From Leclercia sp. LSNIH1 (lineage in GTDB: Bacteria; Pseudomonadota; Gammaproteobacteria; Enterobacterales; Enterobacteriaceae): 64,000 nucleotides of DNA. A model generated the notes under the pieces. It ran no database searches. It was given only the letters and a program-made list of their open reading frames with translations, and was not told the origin of the DNA. The DNA lies in NCBI RefSeq assembly GCF_002902985.1, contig NZ_CP026167.1, positions 1,302,001-1,366,000 on the forward strand, read 5' to 3'. Shown here piece by piece: positions 17,679-28,790 of this stretch (position 1 is the stretch's first letter; each line of letters opens with the position of its first letter). Made by a program: the position numbers and the translations under genes.

Positions 17679-17977
17679 GAGAGATAGTCGTTATCGCCGT
17701 GAAGCACTGGCAGCACCAGCAGCTCCGGAGTCTGGTAAGGGTGATGCGATTTGAGGCAGTCGAGGAGCGCTTGCTGTTTCGCCACGCTCGATTTGAGCAG
17801 CATCTGCACTTCATACTCCTGTTCCAGTTTGCCTTCCCAGTAGTAAAGGGAGGTGGCGCCGGGGAGGATGGTCACACAGGCGGCGAGCTTTTCTGCCAGG
17901 ACTTTGGCCGCCAGATCCTGAGCGGTCGCTTCATCGGGGGCGGTACAGAGTACAACAACAGTGTCAGGCGTGTTCAC
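17654..17977 (-). CDS. cutA: Divalent-cation tolerance protein CutA
   Basis: 107 residues (112 in E. coli, the difference at the N-terminus). It has the conserved [24 protein letters not shown] start, the [20 protein letters not shown] strand and [14 protein letters not shown], typical of the trimeric CutA fold. The cytosolic protein is linked to copper and divalent-metal tolerance; the molecular role is unsettled. It forms an operon with dsbD downstream. Confidence 0.95.
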   Translation of the reverse strand: MNTPDTVVVLCTAPDEATAQDLAAKVLAEKLAACVTILPGATSLYYWEGKLEQEYEVQMLLKSSVAKQQALLDCLKSHHPYQTPELLVLPVLHGDNDYLSWLNASLR

Positions 17978-18039
17978 AGGTCGACCTCGTTATCGCAAAA
18001 AAATCACTATACCACGACGGGACGCTGCTCATTAATGAA

Positions 18040-18060
18040 TCGGGCCGCTAAGCGGCCCGA
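18040..18060. terminator. Hairpin between dcuA and cutA
   Basis: A perfect 9-bp stem (TCGGGCCGC / GCGGCCCGA) with loop TAA lies 30 bases past the dcuA stop. The T-rich tract is clearer on the + side (CTTTAACTCTTTTT), so termination of the minus-strand dcuA transcript may be partial. Confidence 0.5.
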
Positions 18061-18089
18061 CTTTAACTCTTTTTACAACCAAAAAGGAT

Positions 18090-19390
18090 TTACAGCACAA
18101 TCCCGCCGATGATGAAGCCGAGGATCACGCACAGGGTAATGGCGATCACGCCCGGGATCAGGAAGGCGTGGTTAAAGACATATTTACCGATGCGGGTTGA
18201 GCCGGTGTCATCCATCTCGACGGCTGCCAGCAGCGTCGGGTAGGTAGGCAGCACAAACAGCGCGGAGACGGCAGCAAAAGAGGCAATGGCGGTGAGCGGT
18301 GAAACGCCCAGCATCAGCGCCGCAGGCATCAGCGCCTTGGTGGTGGCCGCCTGAGAGTAGAGCAGGGTCGCGGCAAAGAAGAGCACCACCGCCAGCAACC
18401 ACGGATAGTTATGCAGCAGGTCGCCCGCCACGGTCTGGATGTCGGTGATGTGCGCTTTCACGAAGGTATCGCCCAGCCAGGCCACGCCCAGTACACACAC
18501 GCAGGCGCTCATACCGGATTTAAAGGTGCTGGCGTTGAGCACTTCGCTGGTGTCGATTTTACAGGTGATACTAATGAGCGTGGCGATGGTCAGCATGAAC
18601 ACCACGATCGCTTCGTTACGCGGCAGGACCGGGTTCTTGATCAGCCCAACGGTATCGCTGATGGCGGTGGCGTAGAACATCACCGCGACAATGCCGATCA
18701 GGAACAGCAGCACGGAGCGTTTCGCGTGTGGCTTCAGGATAAACGCCTGGCTGCCGCGCAGCTTCACTTCGCCTTTTGCCAGACGCTCCTGATAGACCGG
18801 GTCGTCTTTCAGCTCGGCGCCGAGGAAGTTACAGAACACCGCGGTGATCATCACAGCAATCAGGGTCACCGGAATACAGATCGCCAGCAGCGTCAGGTAG
18901 CTCACGCCCAGCGGCTCAAGGATACCGGCAAAGAACACCACTGCCGCCGAAATGGGCGAGGCGGTGATGGCAATCTGCGAGGCGACAACGGCAATAGAGA
19001 GCGGACGGGAGGGACGGATGCCCTGCTCTTTTGCCACTTCGGTTATCACCGGCAGGGTGGAGAATGCGGTATGGCCAGTACCGGCCAGAATGGTCATAAA
19101 CCAGGTGACCAGCGGAGCAAGGAAGGTAATGTATTTTGGATGACGGCGCAGCATACGCTCCGCCAGGCTCACCAGGTAGTCCATACCGCCTGCAACCTGC
19201 ATGGCTGCGATAGCGGCGATAACGGCCATGATGATTTCAATTACATCAAACGGAATAGCGCCGGGTTTAATCTGGAGAAAGAGAGTGAGGACAAGTACGC
19301 CGAGACCACCGGCGAAACCGATGCCGATCCCCCGAGTCTTGCGCCTAAGTATATCGCCAACAGGACGATGACGAGTTCTGCTCCGAACAT
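18090..19390 (-). pseudogene. dcuA: Anaerobic C4-dicarboxylate transporter DcuA, frameshifted near the N-terminus
   Basis: The ATG at 19390 begins MFGAELVIVLLAIYLGARLGG, as in DcuA. The frame then breaks at a run of five C (19329-19333, G on the coding strand) and would stop after 49 residues. Adding one G restores ...ARLGGIGIGFAGGLGVLVL and gives a 433-residue protein, the E. coli DcuA length, ending in GFIIGGIVL at 18090. The rest is intact, with about ten membrane helices, ITASPISAAVVFF and YSQAATTKALMPAAL. DcuA exchanges fumarate, aspartate and succinate and works with the adjacent aspartase. Either the allele is inactive, or a base was lost in sequencing, or slippage in the G-run rescues it. 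The longer in-frame start near 19466 gives a non-DcuA N-terminus. Confidence 0.88.
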
Positions 19391-19461
19391 AAGTGCCTAC
19401 CTTGCTCATTAACAAGTTGATATTAAATTGTTGTGTTTTGGTAACGCCTAAAAACAAAAAA

Positions 19462-19481
19462 GGCACGTCATCTGACGTGCC
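19462..19481 (-). terminator. aspA rho-independent terminator
   Basis: A 9-bp stem GGCACGTCA / TGACGTGCC with a two-base loop is followed on the minus strand by six T and more T-rich sequence. It lies 23 bases past the aspA stop, so aspA and dcuA are largely separate units. Confidence 0.88.
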
Positions 19482-19504
19482 TTCATGAAGTTTAACCTGA
19501 ACTG

Positions 19505-20941
19505 TTATTGTTCACTTTCATCCGTATATCTTTTTGCTTTATAGGCCGGGTGCATTAAGTTTTGCGCCGAGAAGATATCATCCAGCTCGGCTTCTGTCAG
19601 CAAGCCACGTTCAAGTACGACCTCTCGCACGCTCTTACCGGTTTCTGCACAGATCTTACCGACGATGTCGCCGTTGTGGTGACCGATGAACGGGTTGAGG
19701 TAAGTGACGATACCGATGGAGTTATAGACGTAGCTTTCACATACCGCTTTGTTGGCGGTGATGCCGTTGATGCATTTTTCCAGCAGGTTGTAGCAGGCGT
19801 TGGTCAGGATATGAATGGATTCAAACATCGCCTGGCCAATCACCGGTTCCATAACGTTCAGCTGCAGCTGACCCGCCTCGGAAGCCATGGTAACGGTAAT
19901 GTCGTTGCCGATGACCTTGAAGCAGACCTGGTTAACCACTTCTGGCACTACCGGGTTCACTTTGGCTGGCATGATGGAGGAGCCCGCCTGCAGTTCCGGC
20001 AGGTTGATTTCATTCAGACCGGCACGCGGCCCGGAAGAGAGCAGGCGCAGGTCGTTACAGATCTTGGAGAGTTTCACCGCCAGGCGTTTCAGCGCACTGT
20101 GCACCATCACGTAGGCGCCGCAGTCTGATGTGGCTTCAATCAGGTCTTCTGCTGGCACCACCGCCAGGTTAGAGACTTCGGCCAGCTTCTGCACCGCCAG
20201 CTGCTGATAGCCGTCCGGGGTATTCAGGCGCGTACCGATGGCCGTTGCGCCCAGGTTCACCTCAAGCAGCAGCTCAGAGGAGCGCATCAGGTTTTTGGTC
20301 TCTTCATTGAGCAGCACGTTAAATGCGTGGAACTCCTGACCAAGGGTCATTGGTACCGCGTCCTGCAGCTGGGTACGGCCCATTTTCAGGATGTCCTGGA
20401 ATTCGACGGCCTTGTTCTGGAAACCTTCGCCCAGCTGGTTAATGGCATCAACCAGCTTCACGATGGAAGCGTATACGGCGATACGGAAACCGGTCGGATA
20501 GGCGTCGTTGGTAGACTGGCATTTATTGACGTGATCGTTCGGGTTCAGGTACTGGTACTCACCTTTCTGGTGGCCCATCAGCTCAAGGCCGATGTTTGCC
20601 AGTACCTCGTTGGTATTCATATTCACTGACGTACCCGCGCCGCCCTGATAGACGTCCACCGGGAATTGATCCATGCACTTGCCGTTGTTCAGCACTTCAT
20701 CGCAGGCGGCGATGATGGTATTGGCGATACTTTTCGGAATGGTTTGCAGCTCTTTGTTTGCCATTGCTGCCGCTTTCTTCACCATTACCATGCCACGCAC
20801 AAACTCAGGGATATCACTGATTTTGCTGTTGCTGATGTAGAAGTTTTCAATCGCTCTCAGAGTGTGAATACCATAGTAGGCATCCGCTGGAACTTCCCTG
20901 GTACCCAACAAATCTTCTTCGATACGAATGTTGTTTAACAT
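19505..20941 (-). CDS. aspA: Aspartate ammonia-lyase (aspartase)
   Basis: 478 residues, the E. coli length and nearly identical along its whole sequence. The family signature loop [15 protein letters not shown] (about 318-332) carries the catalytic Ser. [10 protein letters not shown] and the ending [11 protein letters not shown] are also conserved. It converts L-aspartate to fumarate and ammonia in the cytosol and feeds fumarate respiration through the frd enzyme further along. It is a fumarase/aspartase superfamily tetramer. The upstream region carries CRP- and FNR-like sites. Confidence 0.98.
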   Translation of the reverse strand: MLNNIRIEEDLLGTREVPADAYYGIHTLRAIENFYISNSKISDIPEFVRGMVMVKKAAAMANKELQTIPKSIANTIIAACDEVLNNGKCMDQFPVDVYQGGAGTSVNMNTNEVLANIGLELMGHQKGEYQYLNPNDHVNKCQSTNDAYPTGFRIAVYASIVKLVDAINQLGEGFQNKAVEFQDILKMGRTQLQDAVPMTLGQEFHAFNVLLNEETKNLMRSSELLLEVNLGATAIGTRLNTPDGYQQLAVQKLAEVSNLAVVPAEDLIEATSDCGAYVMVHSALKRLAVKLSKICNDLRLLSSGPRAGLNEINLPELQAGSSIMPAKVNPVVPEVVNQVCFKVIGNDITVTMASEAGQLQLNVMEPVIGQAMFESIHILTNACYNLLEKCINGITANKAVCESYVYNSIGIVTYLNPFIGHHNGDIVGKICAETGKSVREVVLERGLLTEAELDDIFSAQNLMHPAYKAKRYTDESEQ

Positions 20942-21110
20942 GTGAACCTTCTTTTCAAGCTGCCGATTGATGTACTAAACGCACAGTACATATGTGGTTA
21001 TGTCTATTTTCTGACCGACGATTATCCCCTGAATCGACCAGATACCCGGAATGATATGCTGATGATAGCGAATTGCCGTAACCTGGATCACTTATTATGG
21101 ACCCGGTGAC

Positions 21111-21124
21111 ATGATATTTATCAA
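21111..21124. promoter_or_regulatory. FNR-like site upstream of aspA
   Basis: ATGATATTTATCAA matches TTGAT-N4-ATCAA with a single mismatch. Anaerobic activation of aspA by FNR is established in E. coli. Confidence 0.6.
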
Positions 21125-21126
21125 TC

Positions 21127-21142
21127 TGTGAAATGAATCACC
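21127..21142. promoter_or_regulatory. CRP-like site upstream of aspA
   Basis: TGTGAAATGAATCACC matches TGTGA-N6-TCACA with one mismatch. It lies three bases from the FNR-like site. Confidence 0.65.
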
Positions 21143-21276
21143 GCTTTAATATTTCCAGAAAAAATATCCGTGCAAACCGATTGAATTTTGACTAAACGCC
21201 TCCATTTCTGACAGACGCGAATCGCAAATTGTTACCGACAGGGGCCATAACGGCGTCTGCCACACAGGAGAAGCCA

Positions 21277-21747
21277 GTGCGCTGGATACCGTTAGCTGCA
21301 ATCTTTCTTTATGTTTATATAGAGATTTCTATTTTTATTCAGGTCGCCCACGTGTTTGGCGTCCTGCTGACCCTGGTTCTGGTCATTTTTACATCGGTGA
21401 TTGGCATGTCACTGGTGCGCAACCAGGGTTTCAAAAATTTCCTGTTAATGCAGCAGAAGATGGCCGCCGGGGAGAGTCCGGCAGCGGAGATGGTCAAAAG
21501 CGTGTCGCTGATTATCGCCGGCCTGCTGCTGTTGCTTCCGGGTTTCTTTACCGATTTCCTGGGGCTGCTGTTGCTGTTACCGCCGGTGCAGAAACACCTG
21601 ACCCTGAAGCTACTGCCGCATCTGCGTTTTAACCGGATGCCGGGCGGCGGGTTTAGCGCCGGAACGGGCGGTGGGGAGACCTTTGACGGGGAGTATCAGC
21701 GTAAGGATGAGCAGCGCGATCGCCTGGACCATAAAGACGACCGTTGA
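21277..21747 (+). CDS. fxsA: FxsA membrane protein
   Basis: 156 residues from the GTG at 21277 (E. coli FxsA 158), chosen because AGGAG (21266-21270) precedes it and the protein then begins like FxsA (VRWIPLAAIFLYVYIEISIFIQ). The frame is open to 21229 but that part is not conserved. Several membrane helices are followed by the cytoplasmic tail SAGTGGGETFDGEYQRKDE. It is an inner-membrane protein known for reducing F-mediated exclusion of phage T7 when overproduced; the normal role is unclear. Confidence 0.95.
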   Translation: MRWIPLAAIFLYVYIEISIFIQVAHVFGVLLTLVLVIFTSVIGMSLVRNQGFKNFLLMQQKMAAGESPAAEMVKSVSLIIAGLLLLLPGFFTDFLGLLLLLPPVQKHLTLKLLPHLRFNRMPGGGFSAGTGGGETFDGEYQRKDEQRDRLDHKDDR

Positions 21748-21755
21748 TATCAGTA

Positions 21756-21832
21756 GCCCGGCGGCGCTGCGCTTGCACGGGCCTACGAAACCGCAGATTC
21801 TGTAGGCCCGGTAAGCGAAGCGCCGCCGGGCG
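21756..21832. repeat. BIME: pair of inverted REP sequences
   Basis: Two REP-type palindromes (GCCCGGCGGCGCTGCGCTTG... and its inverse) face each other around a short spacer between convergent fxsA and yjeH. A second BIME of the same family lies at 45608-45677. Such elements bind gyrase, Pol I or IHF and stabilise mRNA 3' ends. Confidence 0.85.
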
Positions 21833-21836
21833 TTAA

Positions 21837-23075
21837 TTAAACCGCACCACGCTTCGGCAAGAACCACCACAATCCCGCCAGCATCACAATGGCGTACAGA
21901 CTCTTCCATCCCACCATCGCCAGCAGCAGTAAACAGAGTACCCCACCAATCATCGCCAGCACTTTATAGCGTCCTTTTAGCAGGCGACATCCCGCCAGCA
22001 TGCACAGCAGATAGATCATAATGAAGATGCCGTTGGCATAGACGATAAGCGCGTCGAGGTTGATATCCAGCCAGTAGATTGCCAGGGTGCTTATCACACA
22101 GCAGCCCAGCACCGCGTTCAGGGCGTTAAGCGGGAGCTGGCGTCTGGACAGGCGGGCGAGAGGGCTTTTGGGTTTGTACAGCGCCTGGGACCACACTAGC
22201 CGGGCAAAGCTCTGAATGTAGATATTCAGGCTGGCGAAGCAGGCGAGGTAACCAATCACGCAGGCAACCCACAGCGCTTTCACGCCAAATAGCTGGACCA
22301 CGATGGCGGGAAGCGAGGCTGCCGCAGCCATATCGGCACCATAGGCAGTGAAATGAAGCACCAGCACCGTACAGGCCCAGTAGACCGTACCTGCCAGCAG
22401 CAGCCCTATCATCAGCGCCCGCGGGAAATCACGTTCCGGCTGTTTAAACTCTGAGGCCAGATGCGCAAAGGCTTCAAGACCGACGAAACACCAGAACATG
22501 ACGGAAAGGGCTGCGAATAGCTGCAAATGATCGAGATCGGTTAAGGCAGGGAAGGGGATCTGTGTCACCTGAAGATCCCCTGCCCACCAGATAGCGGCAA
22601 TCAGCGCCACAATCAGCACCGCCACCAGGGTTTGCAGGTTGGCGCTGGAACTGGCGCCGCGTGAGCCGACCCACCAGACGATGGCCAATGTACCCAGCTC
22701 AGCCAGTAAGAGCTGCGCGTCATGCCAGCCAAACAGCGCCTGGCCAAACCCCGTCGCAATATGCAGGGCGGCAGGTAAGCCCACGGGGATAACAGAAAGG
22801 AACAGCCAGCCGGTGACGCGCTCCAGACGCGGGCCAAATGCCATCCCGACAAAGTGAGCCACCCCACCGGCGCTCGGGAAGTGTCGCCCGAGAAGCGCAA
22901 AAACAATCGCCACCGGGAAGACCAGCACGATGAGCACCGGCCACGCCCAGAGACTGTTATCACCCGCCACCAGGGCCGCCAGCGCCGGTACGGCAAACAC
23001 CCCCGTGCCTAATAAAGAGGTTGAAAGTAAGCCAACACCCTGCGCGAGTCCCAGCTCTTGTTTGAGTCCACTCAT
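21837..23075 (-). CDS. yjeH: L-methionine / branched-chain amino-acid exporter YjeH
   Basis: 412 residues (E. coli 418). It has twelve membrane helices of the APC superfamily. The first helix carries the conserved GLLSTSLLGTGVFAVPALAALV, and MFWCFVGLEAFAHLASEFKQPERDFPRAL lies in the middle. It exports methionine, leucine, isoleucine and valine from the cytosol in E. coli. The gene is convergent with fxsA and divergent from groES, as in E. coli. Confidence 0.95.
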   Translation of the reverse strand: MSGLKQELGLAQGVGLLSTSLLGTGVFAVPALAALVAGDNSLWAWPVLIVLVFPVAIVFALLGRHFPSAGGVAHFVGMAFGPRLERVTGWLFLSVIPVGLPAALHIATGFGQALFGWHDAQLLLAELGTLAIVWWVGSRGASSSANLQTLVAVLIVALIAAIWWAGDLQVTQIPFPALTDLDHLQLFAALSVMFWCFVGLEAFAHLASEFKQPERDFPRALMIGLLLAGTVYWACTVLVLHFTAYGADMAAAASLPAIVVQLFGVKALWVACVIGYLACFASLNIYIQSFARLVWSQALYKPKSPLARLSRRQLPLNALNAVLGCCVISTLAIYWLDINLDALIVYANGIFIMIYLLCMLAGCRLLKGRYKVLAMIGGVLCLLLLAMVGWKSLYAIVMLAGLWWFLPKRGAV

Positions 23076-23143
23076 TCCATTGTCCTGCCGCCATCAAAAG
23101 AGAGGCGATGGTAACACTTTCACAAATTTTTTTTCGACTACCC

Positions 23144-23546
<403 letters not shown>

Positions 23547-23563
23547 TCCGCGAACGACACTGA

Positions 23564-25237
<1,674 letters not shown>

Positions 25238-25269
25238 TCATGTTGTTCTGCACCTCGCAGAAATGAACA

Positions 25270-25300
25270 AACCCCCGGTCAGAAATGATCGGGGGTTTTT
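25270..25300 (+). terminator. groESL terminator
   Basis: The stem AACCCCCG / CGGGGGTT around a 12-base loop, followed by a T-run, lies 33 bases after the groEL stop. Confidence 0.9.
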
Positions 25301-25374
25301 CTTTTGGTCATCTTTTAGGTATAAGGTTTAGACGCGGGCAGCACGTGCCCAGCTTATTGAAAACGAGGAATAAC

Positions 25375-25728
25375 ATGCGCGTTAAAGTGGGTGCAGGGAT
25401 CGTAGCGGCAGCGTTGCTGCTGGCGGGGTGTAGTTCCGGTAACGAACTCTCTACTGGTGGGCAGAGCGTTCGCTTTGTAGAAGATAAGCCGGGCAGTGAA
25501 TGTCAGCTGGTCGGTACCGCAACCGGTAAACAAAGTAACTGGCTTTCAGGGCAGCATGGCGAAGAGGGCGGTTCAATGCGCGGTGCGGCAAACGCTCTGC
25601 GTAATCATGCAGCGGAGATGGGCGGGAACGTGATTTATGGCGTAAGCAGCCCAACCCAGGGTTTACTGTCGAGTTTTGTCCCGACCGCCAGCGAAATGCA
25701 GGGCCAGGTTTATAAGTGCCCGAACTGA
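25375..25728 (+). CDS. yjeI: DUF4156 lipoprotein YjeI
   Basis: 117 residues from the ATG at 25375 (same length as E. coli YjeI). ACGAGGAA precedes the start; the longer open frame from 25285 crosses the groEL terminator. A lipoprotein signal with LLLAGC gives the lipid attachment site at Cys19. The conserved body is SECQLVGTATGKQSNWLSGQ and ends GQVYKCPN. It is an outer-membrane lipoprotein of unknown function. It is the last core gene before the accessory region. Confidence 0.92.
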   Translation: MRVKVGAGIVAAALLLAGCSSGNELSTGGQSVRFVEDKPGSECQLVGTATGKQSNWLSGQHGEEGGSMRGAANALRNHAAEMGGNVIYGVSSPTQGLLSSFVPTASEMQGQVYKCPN

Positions 25729-25735
25729 TTTGATT

Positions 25736-25769
25736 GGTGCCTTTTTCAGTGATGAGAGGCACCTTTTTT
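25736..25769 (+). terminator. yjeI terminator
   Basis: The stem GGTGCCT / AGGCACC with a 14-base loop is followed by six T. The A-run inside makes it usable from the minus side for the yjeJ-like gene as well. Confidence 0.85.
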
Positions 25770-25779
25770 ATAAAAGCTA

Positions 25780-26643
25780 TCAGGCGCTAATTTGTGCATT
25801 TATTTCTGAATAAAAAGACTTTAGATACTGCATGCACTCCTCCAGCGTCATCATTTTACCCGGCTCAGAAGGGAAGTATTTGCTAAATATCTGGCTGGGC
25901 TGGCACTGGGTATGAACTTCTATAAGTTTTGGATTTCTTTCAGCCATGCGCATTATAACGCTGTTTTCATGTTCTGATGGATGTGGGGCGCTGGTTTTAA
26001 TTAAAGCACCAGAAATAATTTTCTTACCCTCGTCCGTATCGCAACAAAAAAGTATGGCCAAAGAGTGCGTAAAAAGATTAAGTTTCCACTCATCTGGAGA
26101 ATAATATTGGTAGTCGACACCATGAGCTTTTGTCAAATCTACAGCACAAAGCATCAGAAAATCCATCGTTGAACTCAAATAATGAGTTACATCACTATCA
26201 TCACAATTTTTTAACGTCTGCTGAATTCCTACTAAAAGCGCCTCTACCTGCATATCATCAATACGCAACGAGACTATCTGTTCATTCTGAAGTACCAGGA
26301 TCAGCGTTGACCAGCTCTCTCCTGGTTTTAATGTAATCGACATTACGCGTTTTTCCGGGTTTGGTTGCTGTATTTCCGAAAGGTCGATCATTGGGGTATT
26401 AGATATTAAGCGCTCATTAAAAGCAGTAAGTTCTGTTTTATAAGCCTCGCCTTCATTATTGAGACGCTGCAGTACTGCTACCATTCTGTTCTGAAGGACT
26501 AATAGTAAATCAGCCAGCATCTGAACCTGAAAATAATATGTATGGCAAATTTCATTTTGCAGTTTGGTTTTAAGCATGAGAGCCATAAAACGTCCTTCAT
26601 ATTTAATCCCTGCAGTATTGAAACCAATAAATGAACCTTGCAT
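25780..26643 (-). CDS. YjeJ-like protein, last gene of the microcin-export operon
   Basis: 287 residues, soluble, no signal peptide or membrane helix. The ATG at 26643 is preceded by AAGGAG at good distance; an internal Met20 is the alternative. Visible pieces are MSITLKPGESWSTLILVLQNEQIVSLRIDDMQVE, then SSTMDFLMLCAVDLT and a C-terminal MMTLEECMQYL. In E. coli a protein of similar length, YjeJ (function unknown), occupies the place between yjeI and epmB, so this is probably its homologue; that rests on position and length. It starts only 20 bases after the exporter ATPase stop and is surely co-transcribed with it. A role in the peptide system (self-protection, regulation) is speculation. Confidence 0.6.
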   Translation of the reverse strand: MQGSFIGFNTAGIKYEGRFMALMLKTKLQNEICHTYYFQVQMLADLLLVLQNRMVAVLQRLNNEGEAYKTELTAFNERLISNTPMIDLSEIQQPNPEKRVMSITLKPGESWSTLILVLQNEQIVSLRIDDMQVEALLVGIQQTLKNCDDSDVTHYLSSTMDFLMLCAVDLTKAHGVDYQYYSPDEWKLNLFTHSLAILFCCDTDEGKKIISGALIKTSAPHPSEHENSVIMRMAERNPKLIEVHTQCQPSQIFSKYFPSEPGKMMTLEECMQYLKSFYSEINAQISA

Positions 26644-26663
26644 GCGACTCTCCTTGTGTGCTG

Positions 26664-28790
26664 TTACGCTGAAATTAGTGTATTGGGTTGCGATAAATCA
26701 ATAATGCGATCGGCTGAAGCAATAGTGGACGGCCGATGAGCAACAATAATTCGGGTAATACTTAAACCAGATATAGACTGGTTAATAGCAGATTCGTTTT
26801 TAAGGTCGAGATGGCTGGTTGCTTCATCCATAAATAAAATGCTGGGCTTACGATAAAGTGCACGTGCTATCAAAATACGTTGCTTTTGGCCGCCAGAAAT
26901 ACCTAAGCCAAGCTCACCCACAATGGTTTCATATCCCATCGGCATTTTCATTATTTCGTCATGGATGTTACAGCGACGTGCGCATTCGATAACAAAATCC
27001 ATATCTGCGTTATCTTCAAAACCGCTGATATTTTCAATAAGCGATCCTGAGAATAGTCTGTCTTCCTGGAGTACGCAGGCCGTTCCCTGGCGAAAATTAT
27101 TAAGCCCAATTTTCTGAATATCGAGGTTGTCCGCCAGAACATCACCAGTTGTCGGAGACAGCAGGCCACACATAACTTTTAACAGCGTAGTTTTTCCCAC
27201 GCCGGAAGGGCCAACCAGAGCCACTGATTCACCGGGTTCGACGATGATATTTAAATTTGAGAAAATTGGCTGTGAGAACGGATCGTACTGATAGCTAAGG
27301 TTTTTTACCTCTAACTTAACGCCGGAATTTTCTGTAAAGATACGCCGCGAAGGCAACTCTTTTTCTGGTTCACTAAAAACAATCTCAGAAAGACGCTCAT
27401 TATGTAATGACAGCATACGCAACTGCATGACCAGATCGACCAAACTGGATGCTCGCTGGGAGAATTGCCCACGATAGGCATTAAATGCCATAAACATACC
27501 GAGCGTCATATTATTTTCAATCACCATAATAGCGCCAAGCCAAAGCACTGCAACCTGATCGATAGAGGTAATTAAAGTATTGATACCGCCAAACATCATG
27601 TCGAAACGAGTCTGTTTTATACCAGCATTACAAGCATCGATATTAATGTTCAACCAGTGCTGTGAACGACGGTCTTTTAAATTCAATGCCTTGATAGTCG
27701 AAATACCATATAGTGACTCCATGAAGTGTGAACTGGAGCGAGCACCCTTTATAACCTGCTCTTCAGAAACTCGACGATAGAAACTATAGGTAGCGAATCG
27801 CATAATGGCATAGCACAATGTGAAACCTACAACCACCCAAACCAGCCAGCCGCCATAAAGCGTTAACATCACCAACAGGCCAATGGTCATTATTGTGTCG
27901 ATAATGCCTGTCACAATACTATTAGTAAAAGTTGCACGAATAGTATCCAGCGATGAGAAACGAGACTGAATGTCACCTAAATGCCGTTTTTCAAAAAAGG
28001 ATAACGGTAAACTCGCCAGATGATCAAAGAGCGTTGTTTTCCACTGAATATTGGTGAGGGTATTCAGCGTCAATGAAGTCCATGCCCGAAGCATGCTGAT
28101 AAACATGCGGAATAGAGTAAAGAACACCAGACCAATACAGATAACTGACAGTAAGCTCTGATCGTGCGCCATAATAACATGGTCAGTGACCAGCTGTGTT
28201 CCAATCGGTAATAATAAACTGATAGCTTCAACCACTACCGAAAAAGCGAAGATTTTTAGCAGGACGGATTTCAAGCCTACAATATTACGCATAAGATCCA
28301 GCAGGCGTAGACGAGACTTAGCATGCTCTTGCTGGAAATTTTTGTCCGGCCAAAGCTCCAACGCAACGCCAGTGAAGTTGTTGGACATCTCCTGAATGCC
28401 AATAATTCTTTTGCCCAAAGCAGGATCATGCACTATGAAGCTATTCTTACGCACTTTAGTCAGTACAACGTAATGGTTCATACCCCAGTGGATAATGCAG
28501 GGGAGCTTTAGTTGTTTTATTTCATCGAGATCGAGAGAAAGCGCCCGGCTTTTCAGTCCAGTATGCTCAGCTGTTTTACTCAGAGACATTAGTGTTACGC
28601 CCTGAGAAGGGCTGCCGTAACGGTGGCGGAAATTAAATAGATCAATATTGAGTCCGTAGAAGCCGCAAATCATAGCCAGGCAGGCAATCCCGCATTCTGA
28701 TGCCTCTGACTGTAAAATAACGGGTGTTTTATGACGGATTGAAAAGTTAAGTTTATTTATAATCGTTTTAAAAATCTCTTTATTCATCAA
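26664..28790 (-). CDS. C39 peptidase-containing ABC exporter (CvaB/MchF-like)
   Basis: 708 residues. The N-terminal C39 cysteine peptidase has Gln27 and catalytic Cys33 in QSEASECGIACLAM, the His in IHWGMNHYVVL (about 107) and the Asp in VHDPALGK. Six membrane helices follow (about 165-450). The ATPase has Walker A LVGPSGVGKTTLLK (about 525), the signature LGLGISGGQKQR and Walker B ILFMDEATSHLD, with H-loop Histidine in RIIVAHRPS. Such exporters cut double-glycine leaders and pump the peptide out with an HlyD-type adaptor and TolC. All catalytic residues are intact. It overlaps the adaptor gene by 11 bases. Base composition is A+T-rich compared with flanking core genes. Confidence 0.93.
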   Translation of the reverse strand: MMNKEIFKTIINKLNFSIRHKTPVILQSEASECGIACLAMICGFYGLNIDLFNFRHRYGSPSQGVTLMSLSKTAEHTGLKSRALSLDLDEIKQLKLPCIIHWGMNHYVVLTKVRKNSFIVHDPALGKRIIGIQEMSNNFTGVALELWPDKNFQQEHAKSRLRLLDLMRNIVGLKSVLLKIFAFSVVVEAISLLLPIGTQLVTDHVIMAHDQSLLSVICIGLVFFTLFRMFISMLRAWTSLTLNTLTNIQWKTTLFDHLASLPLSFFEKRHLGDIQSRFSSLDTIRATFTNSIVTGIIDTIMTIGLLVMLTLYGGWLVWVVVGFTLCYAIMRFATYSFYRRVSEEQVIKGARSSSHFMESLYGISTIKALNLKDRRSQHWLNINIDACNAGIKQTRFDMMFGGINTLITSIDQVAVLWLGAIMVIENNMTLGMFMAFNAYRGQFSQRASSLVDLVMQLRMLSLHNERLSEIVFSEPEKELPSRRIFTENSGVKLEVKNLSYQYDPFSQPIFSNLNIIVEPGESVALVGPSGVGKTTLLKVMCGLLSPTTGDVLADNLDIQKIGLNNFRQGTACVLQEDRLFSGSLIENISGFEDNADMDFVIECARRCNIHDEIMKMPMGYETIVGELGLGISGGQKQRILIARALYRKPSILFMDEATSHLDLKNESAINQSISGLSITRIIVAHRPSTIASADRIIDLSQPNTLISA

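Larger units (their letters stand above)
20942..21276. promoter_or_regulatory. Divergent aspA / fxsA control region
   Basis: 335 bases without a gene, between two divergent starts. It holds an FNR-like and a CRP-like site (listed separately). It also holds two minus-strand TATCAT hexamers (21067-21062 and 21056-21051) that could be aspA -10 elements; with the second one the CRP site would lie near -90, the position reported for E. coli aspA. An A+T-rich stretch lies before fxsA. Confidence 0.55.

Noticed and set aside
18411..19412. 333-codon open frame on + across dcuA
   Set aside because: His/Gly/Asp-rich antisense shadow of a membrane-protein gene.
19391..19466. An apparent longer dcuA frame starting near 19466 or 19409
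   Set aside because: Its first 40 residues (MSKVGTYVRSRTRHR...) are Arg-rich and unlike DcuA; the real N-terminus is in another frame from 19390 and joins after the one-base deletion.
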